64,000 nt of DNA from SIG575 sp045595725 (GCA_045595725.1 JAZOAY010000007.1:1-64000); one strand, 5' to 3'; positions 48,897 through 58,911 are shown, numbered from the stretch's first letter. Translations and numbers: made by a program. Notes: generated by a model not told the origin, from the letters alone.

Positions 48897-49763
48897 TTAT
48901 TCAATTATTTCCAAAGAATACGGAACGGGTGTTGCAATGAATACGTTGTTTGTAATGGCTTTTAATTTTTCTGCACAGTTTTCTGCATCTTTTTCATTTT
49001 CAAAAATTCCGTAAACAGTTGGACCGCTTCCACTCATGAGAGAAAGTTTTGCGTTGTTTGCTCTCATGATTTTTTTGATTTCAACTCTTTCGGGAACTTC
49101 AATTACCTGTTCAAAAACGTTTGCCGCAAGTTTACACATTCCGTCAAAGTCACCGTTTGCTGCTGCAATGAGCATTTTGTCTTTTTTTGGTTTTCTGATA
49201 TATGAAGCGTTGTCAAAACTTGCAAAAGCTTCTTTTGTGGAAACACCCATTTGGGGCTTTGCAAGAACGAAATAACATTGAGGAATGTCATCAAGTGGTG
49301 ACAGGACGTCACCGATATTTTGCGCAAGACAGGTGCCGCCTACAATACAGAAAGGAACGTCTGCTCCGACTTTTCTGCCGATTCTGCAAAGTTCTCTCTC
49401 AGTAAGTCCGGCATTAAAAAGTTCGTTGAGTGCTTTTATTACTGCCGCACCGTCAGCACTTCCTCCGGCTAACCCTGCTTCAGAAGGAATGTTTTTTTCA
49501 ATGTGGATATGAATTCCGCAGTTTTCAATTCCCGTTTTATCAAAGAAGGCAAGAGCCGCTTTGTAAGCAATGTTTTTTTCATTTGTGGGAATTCCCTCTT
49601 TTGAACAGGTGAGGGTGATTTTTTCCGAATCATTCTTTTCAACCGTCACAGTGTCATAGAGAGAAACTGACTGCATAATCATCCACAGATTATGATATCC
49701 GTTGGGAAGTGTACCCAAAATGTCGAGCATTAAATTTATTTTTGCAAAAGCCTTGATTTTCAT
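48897..49763 (-). CDS. ispE: 4-diphosphocytidyl-2-C-methyl-D-erythritol kinase
   Basis: The 288-residue protein has the GHMP kinase core: KAFAKINLMLDILG at 3-16, the ATP loop PSEAGLAGGSADGAA at about 91-105 and SGSGPTVYGIF at about 245. IspE phosphorylates CDP-methylerythritol in the non-mevalonate isoprenoid pathway. A Gram-positive gene pair ispE-spoIIR is seen in several Clostridia. It lies 11 bases after the PHP gene stop and is probably co-transcribed with it. Confidence 0.95.
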   Translation of the reverse strand: MKIKAFAKINLMLDILGTLPNGYHNLWMIMQSVSLYDTVTVEKNDSEKITLTCSKEGIPTNEKNIAYKAALAFFDKTGIENCGIHIHIEKNIPSEAGLAGGSADGAAVIKALNELFNAGLTERELCRIGRKVGADVPFCIVGGTCLAQNIGDVLSPLDDIPQCYFVLAKPQMGVSTKEAFASFDNASYIRKPKKDKMLIAAANGDFDGMCKLAANVFEQVIEVPERVEIKKIMRANNAKLSLMSGSGPTVYGIFENEKDAENCAEKLKAITNNVFIATPVPYSLEIIE

Positions 49764-49774
49764 ATTAATCAGTC

Positions 49775-50587
49775 CTATTCAATGGGAATGAGTACAGGCT
49801 CTCTTGATTGGAAAAGCGCAATTGATGTGAAACCGCAGTCAAGAGCAAGCTGCATTCCTCTGTCAATGCCTGCACCAACATGTTCTGCAAAGTGGGAGTC
49901 TGAACCAAGTGTGATAAATTCACCGCCGAGGTCTTTGAAACGTTTTACAACATCTTTATCAGGCATTGTTCTGCCTATTTTCTGACGGTAGCCTGATGTG
50001 TTGATTTCAAGAGCCTTACCTTTTTCAATAAGTGTCTTAAGAATTTCGTCAATGATATCGCTGTAACGGTTAAGGTCAACTGTGTAACCCTGATCACCTA
50101 CCATATATCTTAAAGGATACGTAAGGTGTGCAAGTGTATCAAATTTGCCCCAACGAGCAAGTTCAAGTTCTTCTTCAAAATATTCATCAAGAAGTTTGTA
50201 GATATCGTAACTGTCATATTTCAGTTCACAGAAGTCAGGCATGTCACGGAGATTATGAATTGAGCCGATTACCTGGTCGTAATTGAATCTTGAAATAATA
50301 TATTCTGCAGTTTTTACGTCATAAGTGGGCTGACCGAGTTCAATGCCTGTGTTTACAAGAAGTTTACCGAGAAAAGCAGATTTTGCTTTTGAAACTTCAA
50401 AGAAAGAATGAAAATCCGACTGGTCAAAATGTCTTTCTTTGTAGAAATCAACTTCACAATGGTCTGTGAATGTAACTGAACGAAGACCTGCTTTTTCTGC
50501 TGCTTCGCACATGAACATTGCGGAATGATTTCCGTCAAAAGAATTGTCGGTGTGAACATGCATGTCGAGAATGTTTTTGAATGCCAA
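49775..50587 (-). CDS. PHP-domain phosphoesterase (HisJ-like)
   Basis: The 270-residue protein has the PHP metal motifs: MHVHTDNSFDG at 9-19, FTDHCE near 40, GIELGQP near 83, IGSIHN near 103 and GSDSHFAEHVG near 230. HisJ-type enzymes hydrolyse histidinol phosphate. There are no his genes beside it, so another phosphate ester is equally possible. It is the first gene of the PHP-ispE unit. Confidence 0.88.
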   Translation of the reverse strand: MAFKNILDMHVHTDNSFDGNHSAMFMCEAAEKAGLRSVTFTDHCEVDFYKERHFDQSDFHSFFEVSKAKSAFLGKLLVNTGIELGQPTYDVKTAEYIISRFNYDQVIGSIHNLRDMPDFCELKYDSYDIYKLLDEYFEEELELARWGKFDTLAHLTYPLRYMVGDQGYTVDLNRYSDIIDEILKTLIEKGKALEINTSGYRQKIGRTMPDKDVVKRFKDLGGEFITLGSDSHFAEHVGAGIDRGMQLALDCGFTSIALFQSREPVLIPIE

Positions 50588-50669
50588 GTAAGGTCGTCCC
50601 TTCTGAATAAATCTATTATGCCACTATTTTACTCTACAAATAAGAAAAATGCAATAACAAAAGATAAAT

Positions 50670-50698
50670 TTGCAATTAAAATGATATTGTGATATAAT
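50670..50698 (+). promoter_or_regulatory. Promoter of the ACT/PFL operon
   Basis: TTGCAA (50670-50675), 17 bases, TATAAT (50693-50698), 33 bases before the ACT gene. Confidence 0.75.
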
Positions 50699-50731
50699 TA
50701 ACAAGTTAAAATATTTTCAGAAGGTGATTTT

Positions 50732-51001
50732 ATGAGAGCAGTAGTAACAGTTGTAGGAAAGGACATGGTTGGTATCCTTTCAAAGGTAGCGGGAATATGT
50801 GCTGAAAACAAAATGAATGTTATTGAAGTTTCTCAGACTATTCTTCAGGATATGTTCTGCATGATTATGCTTGTTGAAACTGCGGATGAAAGTGCAAATT
50901 TTGCAGCCTTTGCCGATTCGCTCAAGGCTGAGGGCGAAAAGCTGGGTCTTGTTATTCATGCAATGCATGAGGATGTTTTCAATTCCATGCACAGAATATA
51001 A
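50732..51001 (+). CDS. ACT domain protein (UPF0237)
   Basis: The 89-residue protein is a single ACT domain beginning MRAVVTVVGKDMVGILSKVA. ACT domains bind amino acids and regulate partners. UPF0237 proteins are regularly found before a PFL/UPF0210 gene, as here (15 bases apart). The bound ligand is unknown. Confidence 0.93.
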   Translation: MRAVVTVVGKDMVGILSKVAGICAENKMNVIEVSQTILQDMFCMIMLVETADESANFAAFADSLKAEGEKLGLVIHAMHEDVFNSMHRI

Positions 51002-51016
51002 AGGAGTTGTGATTAA

Positions 51017-52372
51017 ATGATTAACACAGGCGATATTCTTGAAACTATAGGCATGATTCAGAATGAACACCTTGATATCAGAACAATCACAATGGGTATC
51101 TCACTTCTTGACTGTTGTTCAGGTGACATTGATGTTTCATGCACAAAAATTTACGATAAAATCACACGTCTTGCATCTAATCTTGTGAGAACAGGCGAAG
51201 ATATAGAAAAGGAATACGGTATTCCCATTATCAACAAAAGAATTTCAGTAACTCCTATTGCCATGATTCTTGCTTCATCAGGCGGAGACCCGGTAAAATA
51301 TGCTCTCACTCTTGAAAAGGCATCCAGAGAAGTCGGCGTTAACTTTATCGGCGGTTACTCAGCTCTTGTGCAGAAAGGTTTTGCACAGGGCGATGAGGCA
51401 CTTATCAGAAGTATTCCCGAGGCACTTTCCCGTACAGACCATATCTGTTCAAGTGTTAACATCGGTTCAACAAAAACGGGCATCAACATGGATGCAGTAA
51501 AACTTATGGGTAACGTTATCAAAAGTGCCGCTTATGCTACCGAGGACAGAGATTGCATCGGTGCTGCAAAACTGGTTGTTTTTTGTAACGCTCCCGATGA
51601 TAACCCATTTATGGCAGGTGCTTTCCACGGTGCAGGTGAAGCAGACTGTGTAATTAACGTAGGTGTTTCAGGTCCCGGTGTTGTAAGAAGTGCATTGACA
51701 AAAATTCCCGATGCAAATATTACAGAAGTTGCAGACATGGTGAAGAAAACCGCATTTAAAATTACAAGAATGGGACAGCTCGTGGCTTCTGAAGCATCAA
51801 AAAGACTTGGTGTGCCTTTCGGTATTGTTGACCTGTCACTTGCTCCTACTCCTGCGGTAGGTGACTCGGTTGCATATATTCTTGAAGAAATGGGACTTGA
51901 GCAGTGCGGTGCTCACGGCACAACCGCATGTCTTGCTCTGCTTAACGACGCGGTTAAAAAAGGCGGTGTAATGGCTTCCTCTCATGTCGGCGGTCTTTCA
52001 GGTGCATTCATTCCTGTCAGCGAAGATGCGGGTATGATAAATGCTGCAAGAAGCGGATGTCTCACACTTGAAAAACTTGAAGCCATGACTGCTGTATGCT
52101 CGGTAGGTCTTGATATGATTGTTGTACCCGGTGACGTAACACCTGAAATTATTTCTGCAATTATTGCAGACGAAGCAGCAATCGGAATGATTAACTCGAA
52201 AACGACGGCTGTCAGACTTATTCCTGCAATCGGTAAGGAAGTCGGCGATGAACTTAACTTCGGCGGTCTCCTCGGCAGCGGTCCTGTAATGAGAGTAAAT
52301 ACTGCATCTCCCGAAAAATTCATTTCACGTGGCGGAAGAATCCCTGCGCCTATTCAAAGTCTCAAAAATTAA
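51017..52372 (+). CDS. PFL family protein (UPF0210/DUF711)
   Basis: The 451-residue protein matches UPF0210/DUF711, related in fold to pyruvate formate-lyase/ribonucleotide reductase barrels: NIGSTKTGINMDAV near 155, GAFHGAGEADCVINVGVSGPG near 202, and DLSLAPTPAVGDSVA near 273. No glycyl radical motif is seen, so it is not PFL itself. Function is unknown; pairing with the ACT protein suggests an amino-acid-linked role. AAGGAG precedes the ATG. Confidence 0.93.
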   Translation: MINTGDILETIGMIQNEHLDIRTITMGISLLDCCSGDIDVSCTKIYDKITRLASNLVRTGEDIEKEYGIPIINKRISVTPIAMILASSGGDPVKYALTLEKASREVGVNFIGGYSALVQKGFAQGDEALIRSIPEALSRTDHICSSVNIGSTKTGINMDAVKLMGNVIKSAAYATEDRDCIGAAKLVVFCNAPDDNPFMAGAFHGAGEADCVINVGVSGPGVVRSALTKIPDANITEVADMVKKTAFKITRMGQLVASEASKRLGVPFGIVDLSLAPTPAVGDSVAYILEEMGLEQCGAHGTTACLALLNDAVKKGGVMASSHVGGLSGAFIPVSEDAGMINAARSGCLTLEKLEAMTAVCSVGLDMIVVPGDVTPEIISAIIADEAAIGMINSKTTAVRLIPAIGKEVGDELNFGGLLGSGPVMRVNTASPEKFISRGGRIPAPIQSLKN

Positions 52373-52380
52373 ATTTAAAG

Positions 52381-52540
52381 TTTTGATCGAACTTTTTCAA
52401 AAGTTCGTGGGTTCAAGGGGCAACGCCCTTGTCGCAATCCGCAGAGTGCGAAACTCCTATGCGTCAGAAAGCGCAGGAGGGTAGAAAAACAATTAATGAA
52501 TTGTTTTTCGCAGGGAACCCTCGCCGAGGGGTCCCTGAAA
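52381..52540. repeat. 160-base multi-hairpin intergenic repeat element
   Basis: Five hairpins stand in a row: CGAACTTTT/AAAAGTTCG, AAGGG/CCCTT around GCAACG, CTCCT/AGGAG, AAAACAATT/AATTGTTTT and AGGGA-CCTC/GAGG-TCCCT. The GC content differs from the flanks and no reading frame crosses it. It has the look of a dispersed intergenic element of Clostridia, sitting between two convergent genes. Confidence 0.7.
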
Positions 52541-52551
52541 TATAAATAGTC

Positions 52552-52593
52552 AAGTCCCACCGTACTGTTATAATGCACGATGGGACTTTTTTG
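52552..52593. terminator. Terminator between convergent PFL and GH30 genes
   Basis: AAGTCCCA pairs with TGGGACTT (with an inner CGT/ACG), followed by TTTTTTG on the plus strand. Confidence 0.8.
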
Positions 52594-54003
52594 TCACATA
52601 TTAACTTTTACCGTTACAATACTCTTTGCAGGAATGTTAATTTCTGCTTTGAATTTTCCATTGTAAATTTTTTCGCAGTTGTGACTTTCATCTGTCAGAT
52701 AAATTTCTGTAGTTCCGAGAAGTCCGTTAATTTTTAAATTTTCTTCTGCTTCTTCAGGATTTACTATTACAATAACAGTTGTGTTTTCTTTTGTGAATGC
52801 AACTGTTTTTATTTTTGTTTCTTCCTCAAAATTATCGAAAATTCTGACTCGTGTCATGCCTTTTTCAATAAAAGATGTGAAATGTTTAAACGCATAATAG
52901 CGGTTGTATGTAACGAGTTCTCCGTCAACTCTGTCAAGGAGTCCGTCACCATTAACTGCTGTCCAGCTTTGCCATGAAACTGCATTCATTTTTGTCAGGT
53001 CGTCAACTATGATTTGTGCCATGTGAAGACCGCTGTCAATTGTTCTGCTGTCAATTGTGAGAGGAAGTTCGCACCACTCACTCATTTCGTATTTTTTATC
53101 GGGATAATCTTCCTTGAATTTATTTCCCACTTGTTCTTTTTCTTCTGCCTTTGTATCCATCCAATATGAATGACCTGCAAATGAATCACAGAAATCATTT
53201 AAAATTTCACTTGCAAAAAATTTCTCAACATATTGGTAATGTGCCCATGTCATTTCTCCGCTTTCAGGGCCGCTTAATTTATAGGGTGAATTTCTTTTCT
53301 GCATTTCTGTTGCGAAAAGTTCAAGCAGTTCAATTGTTTCATCAATTTCGTAGTGGCAACCTTCCTGGCCTACCCAATCACCGCCCCATGACCATTGCGG
53401 TTCATTGATGGGCGAAATTGCATAAATCGGATAGCCCTGAGAAACAAACCAATCGGCGATTGTGAGAACGTAATCTACAAATGCCTGATAATTTTCTTTC
53501 GGAAGATTGGATGAATATTCGGTAAGACCGCCTGAGGCATGACCGCTTTTTGTCATTGAAAAATGAGGACTGTTGCAGAAAAGAATAACTTTTTCTGCAC
53601 CGTATTTTACTGCAAGGTCAAGCATGCGTCGTGCGTTTTTATCGCGTGTGAAATCGTATTCGTATTCTCCTGTTTCTTTGTTTATAACATAGAAACTTTC
53701 AGTTCTTCTTGATGTATCCCAAACTCTGCAATCAGGATTATCTGCTTCACCGCCACCGATATTATAACGGAAAATTTTAAGCCCTAAGCCATCTTCCTTA
53801 TCATATAATTTTTTAGCAATTTCGTCAGCCATTGTTTCGTCTTCAATTGTCTGTGCCCACCAGCAGGAACTTGTGCCGAATTCTTCAAAAGTCTGATATT
53901 TTTTTGTTTTGTCAATCAAAATTTCATGCCTCCCCGTAAGTCCTGAACACCACATAAAGATAAACTGGATTATTGCAAGAATAAAGGAAATAATTTTCAT
54001 CAT
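52594..54003 (-). CDS. Glycoside hydrolase family 30-type enzyme
   Basis: An N-terminal hydrophobic segment (about 2-20) acts as signal or anchor. The barrel shows FEEFGTSSCWWAQ near 39, FRYNIGGGEADNPD near 78, the acid/base Glu in ISPINEPQWSWGGDW near 195 and the nucleophile Glu in YEMSEWCEL near 300; a beta-sandwich of about 90 residues ends the protein. The motifs fit GH30 endo-beta-1,6-galactanase-like enzymes. It acts outside the cell. GAGAGGT precedes the ATG pair at 54003. Confidence 0.86.
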   Translation of the reverse strand: MMKIISFILAIIQFIFMWCSGLTGRHEILIDKTKKYQTFEEFGTSSCWWAQTIEDETMADEIAKKLYDKEDGLGLKIFRYNIGGGEADNPDCRVWDTSRRTESFYVINKETGEYEYDFTRDKNARRMLDLAVKYGAEKVILFCNSPHFSMTKSGHASGGLTEYSSNLPKENYQAFVDYVLTIADWFVSQGYPIYAISPINEPQWSWGGDWVGQEGCHYEIDETIELLELFATEMQKRNSPYKLSGPESGEMTWAHYQYVEKFFASEILNDFCDSFAGHSYWMDTKAEEKEQVGNKFKEDYPDKKYEMSEWCELPLTIDSRTIDSGLHMAQIIVDDLTKMNAVSWQSWTAVNGDGLLDRVDGELVTYNRYYAFKHFTSFIEKGMTRVRIFDNFEEETKIKTVAFTKENTTVIVIVNPEEAEENLKINGLLGTTEIYLTDESHNCEKIYNGKFKAEINIPAKSIVTVKVNM

Positions 54004-54138
54004 TTTATTTTACCTCTCGGAAAATATTTGTAAAATCATTGTACATTAAGAGTAAACTTTTTGCAAGTAAATTGTTGACAAAATGTTTTCCTGTTGATAA
54101 AGTTAATGTTATAGTATTCTTTTGATTGAGGGATAAAT

Positions 54139-54645
54139 ATGATTAATAATACATTTGAAATACTGAATCAATACAGCGGCGACTTTTCTGATCCGCCTTT
54201 GAAAATCCGTGAAGCGGGCAGAGGTGTTCTGATTGAAAACAATAAAATTCTTCTGACTTACGAGACAAACACAGGGGTTTATATGACTCCGGGAGGAGGT
54301 CTTGAAGAAGGCGAAACTCTTTCGGAATGCTGTGAGAGAGAGTTAAGGGAAGAATCAGGCATAAAAGTGAAACCATTGAAACAGTTTCTGAGAATAAATG
54401 AATACTGTCCCGAATGTATGTATGTGAGTAACTATTTTATCTGCGAAAAGGTTGGTGAATGTGAAAATTCACTTACAGAAGTTGAAGTGGAACACGGTGT
54501 CGTTCCTCGATGGATTGATATAGAAGAAGCACTTGAAATTTTCGGCGAATATCCCTCAAAGAGACGTGATATTTCAAGTTTATACCAGAGAGAATATACA
54601 ATGCTTAATAAATATCTTAAACTTAAAAAAGCAATTGACAGATGA
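54139..54645 (+). CDS. NUDIX hydrolase
   Basis: The Nudix box GGGLEEGETLSECCERELREESG (about residues 52-74, GX5EX7REUXEEXG pattern) is complete. The 168-residue protein hydrolyses a nucleoside diphosphate linked to another group; the substrate is not predictable. It stands alone between two glycosidase-type genes. GAGGG precedes the ATG. Confidence 0.93.
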   Translation: MINNTFEILNQYSGDFSDPPLKIREAGRGVLIENNKILLTYETNTGVYMTPGGGLEEGETLSECCERELREESGIKVKPLKQFLRINEYCPECMYVSNYFICEKVGECENSLTEVEVEHGVVPRWIDIEEALEIFGEYPSKRRDISSLYQREYTMLNKYLKLKKAIDR

Positions 54646-54692
54646 AAGTAAAAGACAGTATAATGTAAACAGAAAATCAAGGAGGCGCAAAC

Positions 54693-56834
54693 ATGTTACA
54701 ACAAAAGATTATTGCATTTTTTACAGCACTCATAACACTTTTATCTTTGTGGTTTTGCCCTGCAAAGCCTGAAGAGGGAGTTTTCAGTGAAAATTCCTCT
54801 GTTGAAAAAGTACAATTTGATGAAGGGGATTTTGAGATGAAAGAATATGATCTTGTAGTTTCTCCTGAGGGAAGTGATGCAAATGAAGGTACGGAAAATT
54901 CAACTCTTGCAACACTTGCAGGTGCAAAACAAAAATTAAAATCTCTCAAAAATAAATTGCCCGAAAATACAACCGTTACAGTCTGGTTCAAAGAGGGAAA
55001 ATACATAATTGATGAAGAAATAGGTTTCACATCCGATGATTTTTCAGGAGTTGTTTTCAGAAGTATGCCCGGTGAAGACGTTGTTTTCACAGGTGGGATG
55101 GAAATTTCAGATTGGACTGAGGGTGAAATAAACGGTGTGAAAGCACTTGTGTCAGACATTGATACAGATAAAATTTATTTCCGTTCTCTTTTCAAAGACG
55201 AAAGAAGACTTCCTGTCAGCACATGGCCTGAGGAAGGATGCTTTACTGCAAAGACTGCAGATATAAAAGATGCTCTTAATCCTGAAGATACAGCAGGATA
55301 CTTTAAACTTCATACGGCTTTTTATGCAAATGAAAACGAAATAATGGATTTTGCAAACGTAAGAGATGTTAATGTCCGTATCATGCACAAATGGTGTGAT
55401 GATATTCTTCCTCTGCGTTCAGTTGACACAAAAACAGGCAGAGTTGAAGTGAGAAAACCAGCTGCAATGACAATTGAGGTTGAGGATAACTACGTTTATG
55501 AAAATGTGCGTGAAACTGTAAACAAGGCAGGAGAATGGTATCTTGACAGAAGTGAAAAGAAGCTTTATTACATCCCCTGTGACGGCGAAACTGCAGAAAA
55601 TCTTGTGCTTTCAGCGCCTGTTACAGAAAAATTCATGTCCTTCCACGGTGCTGAAGATATAAAGTTCAGCGGCATTAGATTCATAAACACAGACTGGGAT
55701 TTTGTATCAGGTACTCTTAATATCTGGCCTATTGACAAGGCAAATCCCAATTATGAACATATTGAATTTGAGCCCACACATCCTCAGGCATCTTACGAAG
55801 TGCCCGGTGCTATCGAGATAAACAATTCAGAAAACATTTCTTTTGAAAACTGTATTTTCCGCAGTATTTCAAACACGGCAGTTATGTTCAGAGGGGACTC
55901 TCAGAACTGCTATATTGATGCATGTTACTTTGATGAAATCGGCGGTAATGCAGTTTTCATAAACGGAGCTTTGGTTGTTCCTGCAATTACTAAAAAGATT
56001 TCAGTTACAAACTGTGAAATTAACGAATACGGCAGGATTTACAACCATTCTATCGGTGTGCTTCTTTGTCATGCTTCAGACTGTATAATTGCAAACAACG
56101 AAATTCACGATGGATGGTACACAGCGGTTTCCGTCGGTTGGATATGGGGTTATGCAGAAAATCCCACAAACAATATTCAGGTGAAAGACAACCTTATCTA
56201 TAATATCGGTAACGGTTGGCTTTCTGATATGGGTGGTATTTATACTCTCGGTATTCAGCCCGGTACAGTCCTCAGCGGTAATGTGATTTACAACGTAGGT
56301 TGCTATGGCGGTAAACAGGGCTACGGCGGTTGGGGTATTTACCTTGACGAAGGTTCAACAGAAATTCTTGTTGAAAATAACCTTGTTTATGACTGCTCTT
56401 CCCAGGCGTTCCATCAGCATTACGGCAGGGATAATATGATAAGAAATAACATTCTTGCCTTCGGCGGTGAGGGTATATTCCGTATCACAAGAAACGAAGA
56501 GCATAATTCACTTTTCCTCGAAAACAATATTCTTGTAAGTGACGGTAGAGTTATGTACTGGGAAACAACCAGTCCTGACTGGTTCAAGGATAACAACAAC
56601 CTCTATTGGGACTACGGCAACAAGGCTGTGTATTCGGGCACATCAACAAAGGTGTTTGAGAGAGAAACCATTGTCGATATGGTAGGTAAAGGATATTATA
56701 ATAACGCCGTTTTTGCTGACCCCATTTTCAAGGATGCAGAAAACAGAGATTTTACTCTTGCAGAAAACTCACCCGCACTTGAAACAGGATTTAAACCTTT
56801 TGCATATAAAGCGGGAACACCGTATGAATTTTAA
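54693..56834 (+). CDS. Right-handed beta-helix protein, GH141-like
   Basis: A short signal-like segment (about 5-22) precedes DLVVSPEGSDANEGTENSTLATLAGAK near 51, an inserted beta domain (FRSLFKDERRLPVSTWPEEG near 166), and beta-helix repeats from about 320 to 640 with YGGWGIYLDEGST near 545. This architecture is that of GH141 (fucosidase/xylanase). Activity is not shown. AAGGAGG lies eight bases before the ATG. Confidence 0.82.
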   Translation: MLQQKIIAFFTALITLLSLWFCPAKPEEGVFSENSSVEKVQFDEGDFEMKEYDLVVSPEGSDANEGTENSTLATLAGAKQKLKSLKNKLPENTTVTVWFKEGKYIIDEEIGFTSDDFSGVVFRSMPGEDVVFTGGMEISDWTEGEINGVKALVSDIDTDKIYFRSLFKDERRLPVSTWPEEGCFTAKTADIKDALNPEDTAGYFKLHTAFYANENEIMDFANVRDVNVRIMHKWCDDILPLRSVDTKTGRVEVRKPAAMTIEVEDNYVYENVRETVNKAGEWYLDRSEKKLYYIPCDGETAENLVLSAPVTEKFMSFHGAEDIKFSGIRFINTDWDFVSGTLNIWPIDKANPNYEHIEFEPTHPQASYEVPGAIEINNSENISFENCIFRSISNTAVMFRGDSQNCYIDACYFDEIGGNAVFINGALVVPAITKKISVTNCEINEYGRIYNHSIGVLLCHASDCIIANNEIHDGWYTAVSVGWIWGYAENPTNNIQVKDNLIYNIGNGWLSDMGGIYTLGIQPGTVLSGNVIYNVGCYGGKQGYGGWGIYLDEGSTEILVENNLVYDCSSQAFHQHYGRDNMIRNNILAFGGEGIFRITRNEEHNSLFLENNILVSDGRVMYWETTSPDWFKDNNNLYWDYGNKAVYSGTSTKVFERETIVDMVGKGYYNNAVFADPIFKDAENRDFTLAENSPALETGFKPFAYKAGTPYEF

Positions 56835-57235
56835 TTGATATGTAAAATAGAATACAGTAATAGTCGCCGATTTGTAATTCTTGAGCATTAGCGAAGAATT
56901 TTGAATCGGCGATTGATATGTTTTCTTACAGAAATATTTAGGGGTATTCGACGAAATTTTATAGTATATCAACGGCAACATCGTAGGGGAGGATATTCCC
57001 GTTCTGAAAAAATTGAAACCCGGATTTAATCCCAATTTTGTATTGTGTAAAAGGGAAAAGTTTTTTAGCAAAACGGAAGAGTGATTGTTTGAATAAAAGG
57101 GCGTTGTTTATTGCGAAATGCTGAGTTGATTTTCCTTTTGATTTATGTTACAATAAAACCGCTAATACGTTGTATCGTTAATATCTTGACATAGAGGTTG
57201 TTATTAACAAAAATGAGGAAAGGTGTTGTTGTTCT
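56835..57235. other. Gene-free stretch with a hairpin and a repeat remnant
   Basis: A long hairpin (TCGCCGATT 56864-56872 with AATCGGCGA 56904-56912, inner AATTCTT/AAGAATT) probably ends the beta-helix transcript though the T tract is weak. GTAGGGGAGGATATTCCCGT (56982-57001) is a short relative of the repeat at 15904. TTGACA at 57187 may be part of the wzy promoter; no clear -10 follows. No gene is seen. Confidence 0.6.
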
Positions 57236-58681
57236 GTGGACAGAACTTTAAAAGGCATCAAAACGCAAAATAACGTATCGTCTGTTCGATATTTTCAAGA
57301 TCTTAATCCGTGGATGATTGTGGTTTTAGTGGTTGTTAATGTTCTTTTTCAACTTTCAGAAAGCGTTTCGCCTGTTTTTAAATATGCAGGAATATGTGTT
57401 CTTTTTGCCATGTTGTTTTTTCTTGATAAAGACGATTATATTTATTTTTCGGTTTCTTTAATGAGTGTAATTAGTTTTGCAACGGTTTTCACAGTATCTG
57501 TGATTAATGTTATTACGGTCGTTTATTTTATAAGAGCATATATTTACGACAATAAATATATGCCCAAAAAAGAAAAGCGAAAATTTCCTTCGCAAATAAT
57601 TATTGTGTGTGTAGTATGGATTATGTATTGCGTACAATACTTTTTTGAGGGGACAGATGGACTAAAGGCAGTTATCGTAGTTGTTAAACAGTTGTTGTTT
57701 TTGGTGTATATGGTAGATGTTTTTCGTGTTTGTAAAAGTCGAAAAGAAGTTAGAAAAAAACTTTTTACAATGGAAATATATTATGTTTTAGGCATAATAA
57801 TATCATCAATAATCAGTGTCGTTATGAATGGAAATCAGTCGTTACATAATACCAGGTTGATGTTAAACAGTGTAACGGGAGCAAATAGATACGGTCTTTT
57901 ACTTGCGTTTTCAATGATTTTTATTCTGCTGGAATTTTTAAATGTAAAAAATGTTAAGGAATGGATTGTTTTGGCGGTTGCTGCAGGAATTGTTTTATAT
58001 TTCTGTTTTGCGGTAAAATCAAGGAACTGCATGATTACAGTAGCCCTTTCTTTTGTTGCCACTGTATTTTATGGAATCAGCAAACCTAAAAGCAGACTAT
58101 CGGCAATCATATTATTAGTGTCTGCAGTTTCGCTTTTTGTGTTAATTGTTACTGTTGGAAAAAATGCAAGAATCTATGATAACATTATGGGAACTATTCA
58201 TAGGTTTGTGAATCCCAGTGGTGAAGATATAACCAATGGAAGAACTGATTTGTGGGTAGATTATCTTAAAGCTTTTACTTCGGATATTCGTTTTTTTCTT
58301 TTGGGTAGTAGCAATAGAGATAATTTTGCTGACAAAGAGGCACATAATATTTATCTGGACATATTGACACAGTACGGTATAATAGGATTTTTTATAGTAT
58401 CTGTGGTTTACACAATGGTTTTTATTGAAATAAGCAAAGTAGTAAAGAGTTTTGGGAAAGTGAAAAGTGATTTGATTAGTTTTTTGCCTTTTTTTATGGT
58501 TTTCTTTATGGGCATAGCTTCTTCGCTAAGTTTGTTGACCACGAATCCTACGATTAATTTCTGTATGGGAGTTGCAATGATATATTCGTATCAGATAGAT
58601 GATGACAGTAATGCAGAGGAAGAAAAAGTGATAGATGAGAAAAAAACGAGAGTAAGTCTCAGAAGAAAGTTGCGTATGTAA
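57236..58681 (+). CDS. O-antigen ligase/Wzy-type polysaccharide polymerase
   Basis: The 481-residue protein has about 11 membrane helices and a large loop before the last group with NGRTDLWVDYLKAF near 340 and AHNIYLDILTQYGIIGFFIV near 372, the Wzy_C signature. It polymerises or ligates polysaccharide repeats at the outer face of the membrane. GTG at 57236 is the start, with GAGGAAAGG about 14 bases before. The AT-rich sequence suggests a different origin from the neighbours. CpsC-D-B lie downstream. Confidence 0.85.
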   Translation: MDRTLKGIKTQNNVSSVRYFQDLNPWMIVVLVVVNVLFQLSESVSPVFKYAGICVLFAMLFFLDKDDYIYFSVSLMSVISFATVFTVSVINVITVVYFIRAYIYDNKYMPKKEKRKFPSQIIIVCVVWIMYCVQYFFEGTDGLKAVIVVVKQLLFLVYMVDVFRVCKSRKEVRKKLFTMEIYYVLGIIISSIISVVMNGNQSLHNTRLMLNSVTGANRYGLLLAFSMIFILLEFLNVKNVKEWIVLAVAAGIVLYFCFAVKSRNCMITVALSFVATVFYGISKPKSRLSAIILLVSAVSLFVLIVTVGKNARIYDNIMGTIHRFVNPSGEDITNGRTDLWVDYLKAFTSDIRFFLLGSSNRDNFADKEAHNIYLDILTQYGIIGFFIVSVVYTMVFIEISKVVKSFGKVKSDLISFLPFFMVFFMGIASSLSLLTTNPTINFCMGVAMIYSYQIDDDSNAEEEKVIDEKKTRVSLRRKLRM

Positions 58682-58821
58682 TAACTGCACCTGAACACCA
58701 AGTTTTTGTGTTTTTTATGTAGAAAAGGTGTTTGTATGGGATTTTAGTAAAACGATTTATAGTATATTTTAAGAACTGTTGTTTTGGCAATTTGCAAGTT
58801 GATATCGCTGATACTATAAAA

Positions 58822-58877
58822 TATTGTTGCAGCTACGAAATTTTGTCCAACGACAATATTTCGTAGCTGCAACAATA
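58822..58877. repeat. 56-base long near-perfect hairpin
   Basis: Two 26-base arms (TATTGTTGCAGCTACGAAAT... and its inverse) differ at a single position around a four-base loop. There is no T tract directly after it, so it is unlike the other terminators here. It lies between convergent wzy and DUF2804 genes. Confidence 0.75.
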
Positions 58878-58911
58878 ATTATCTCCGTACGAACATTACT
58901 ATTACAATTTG

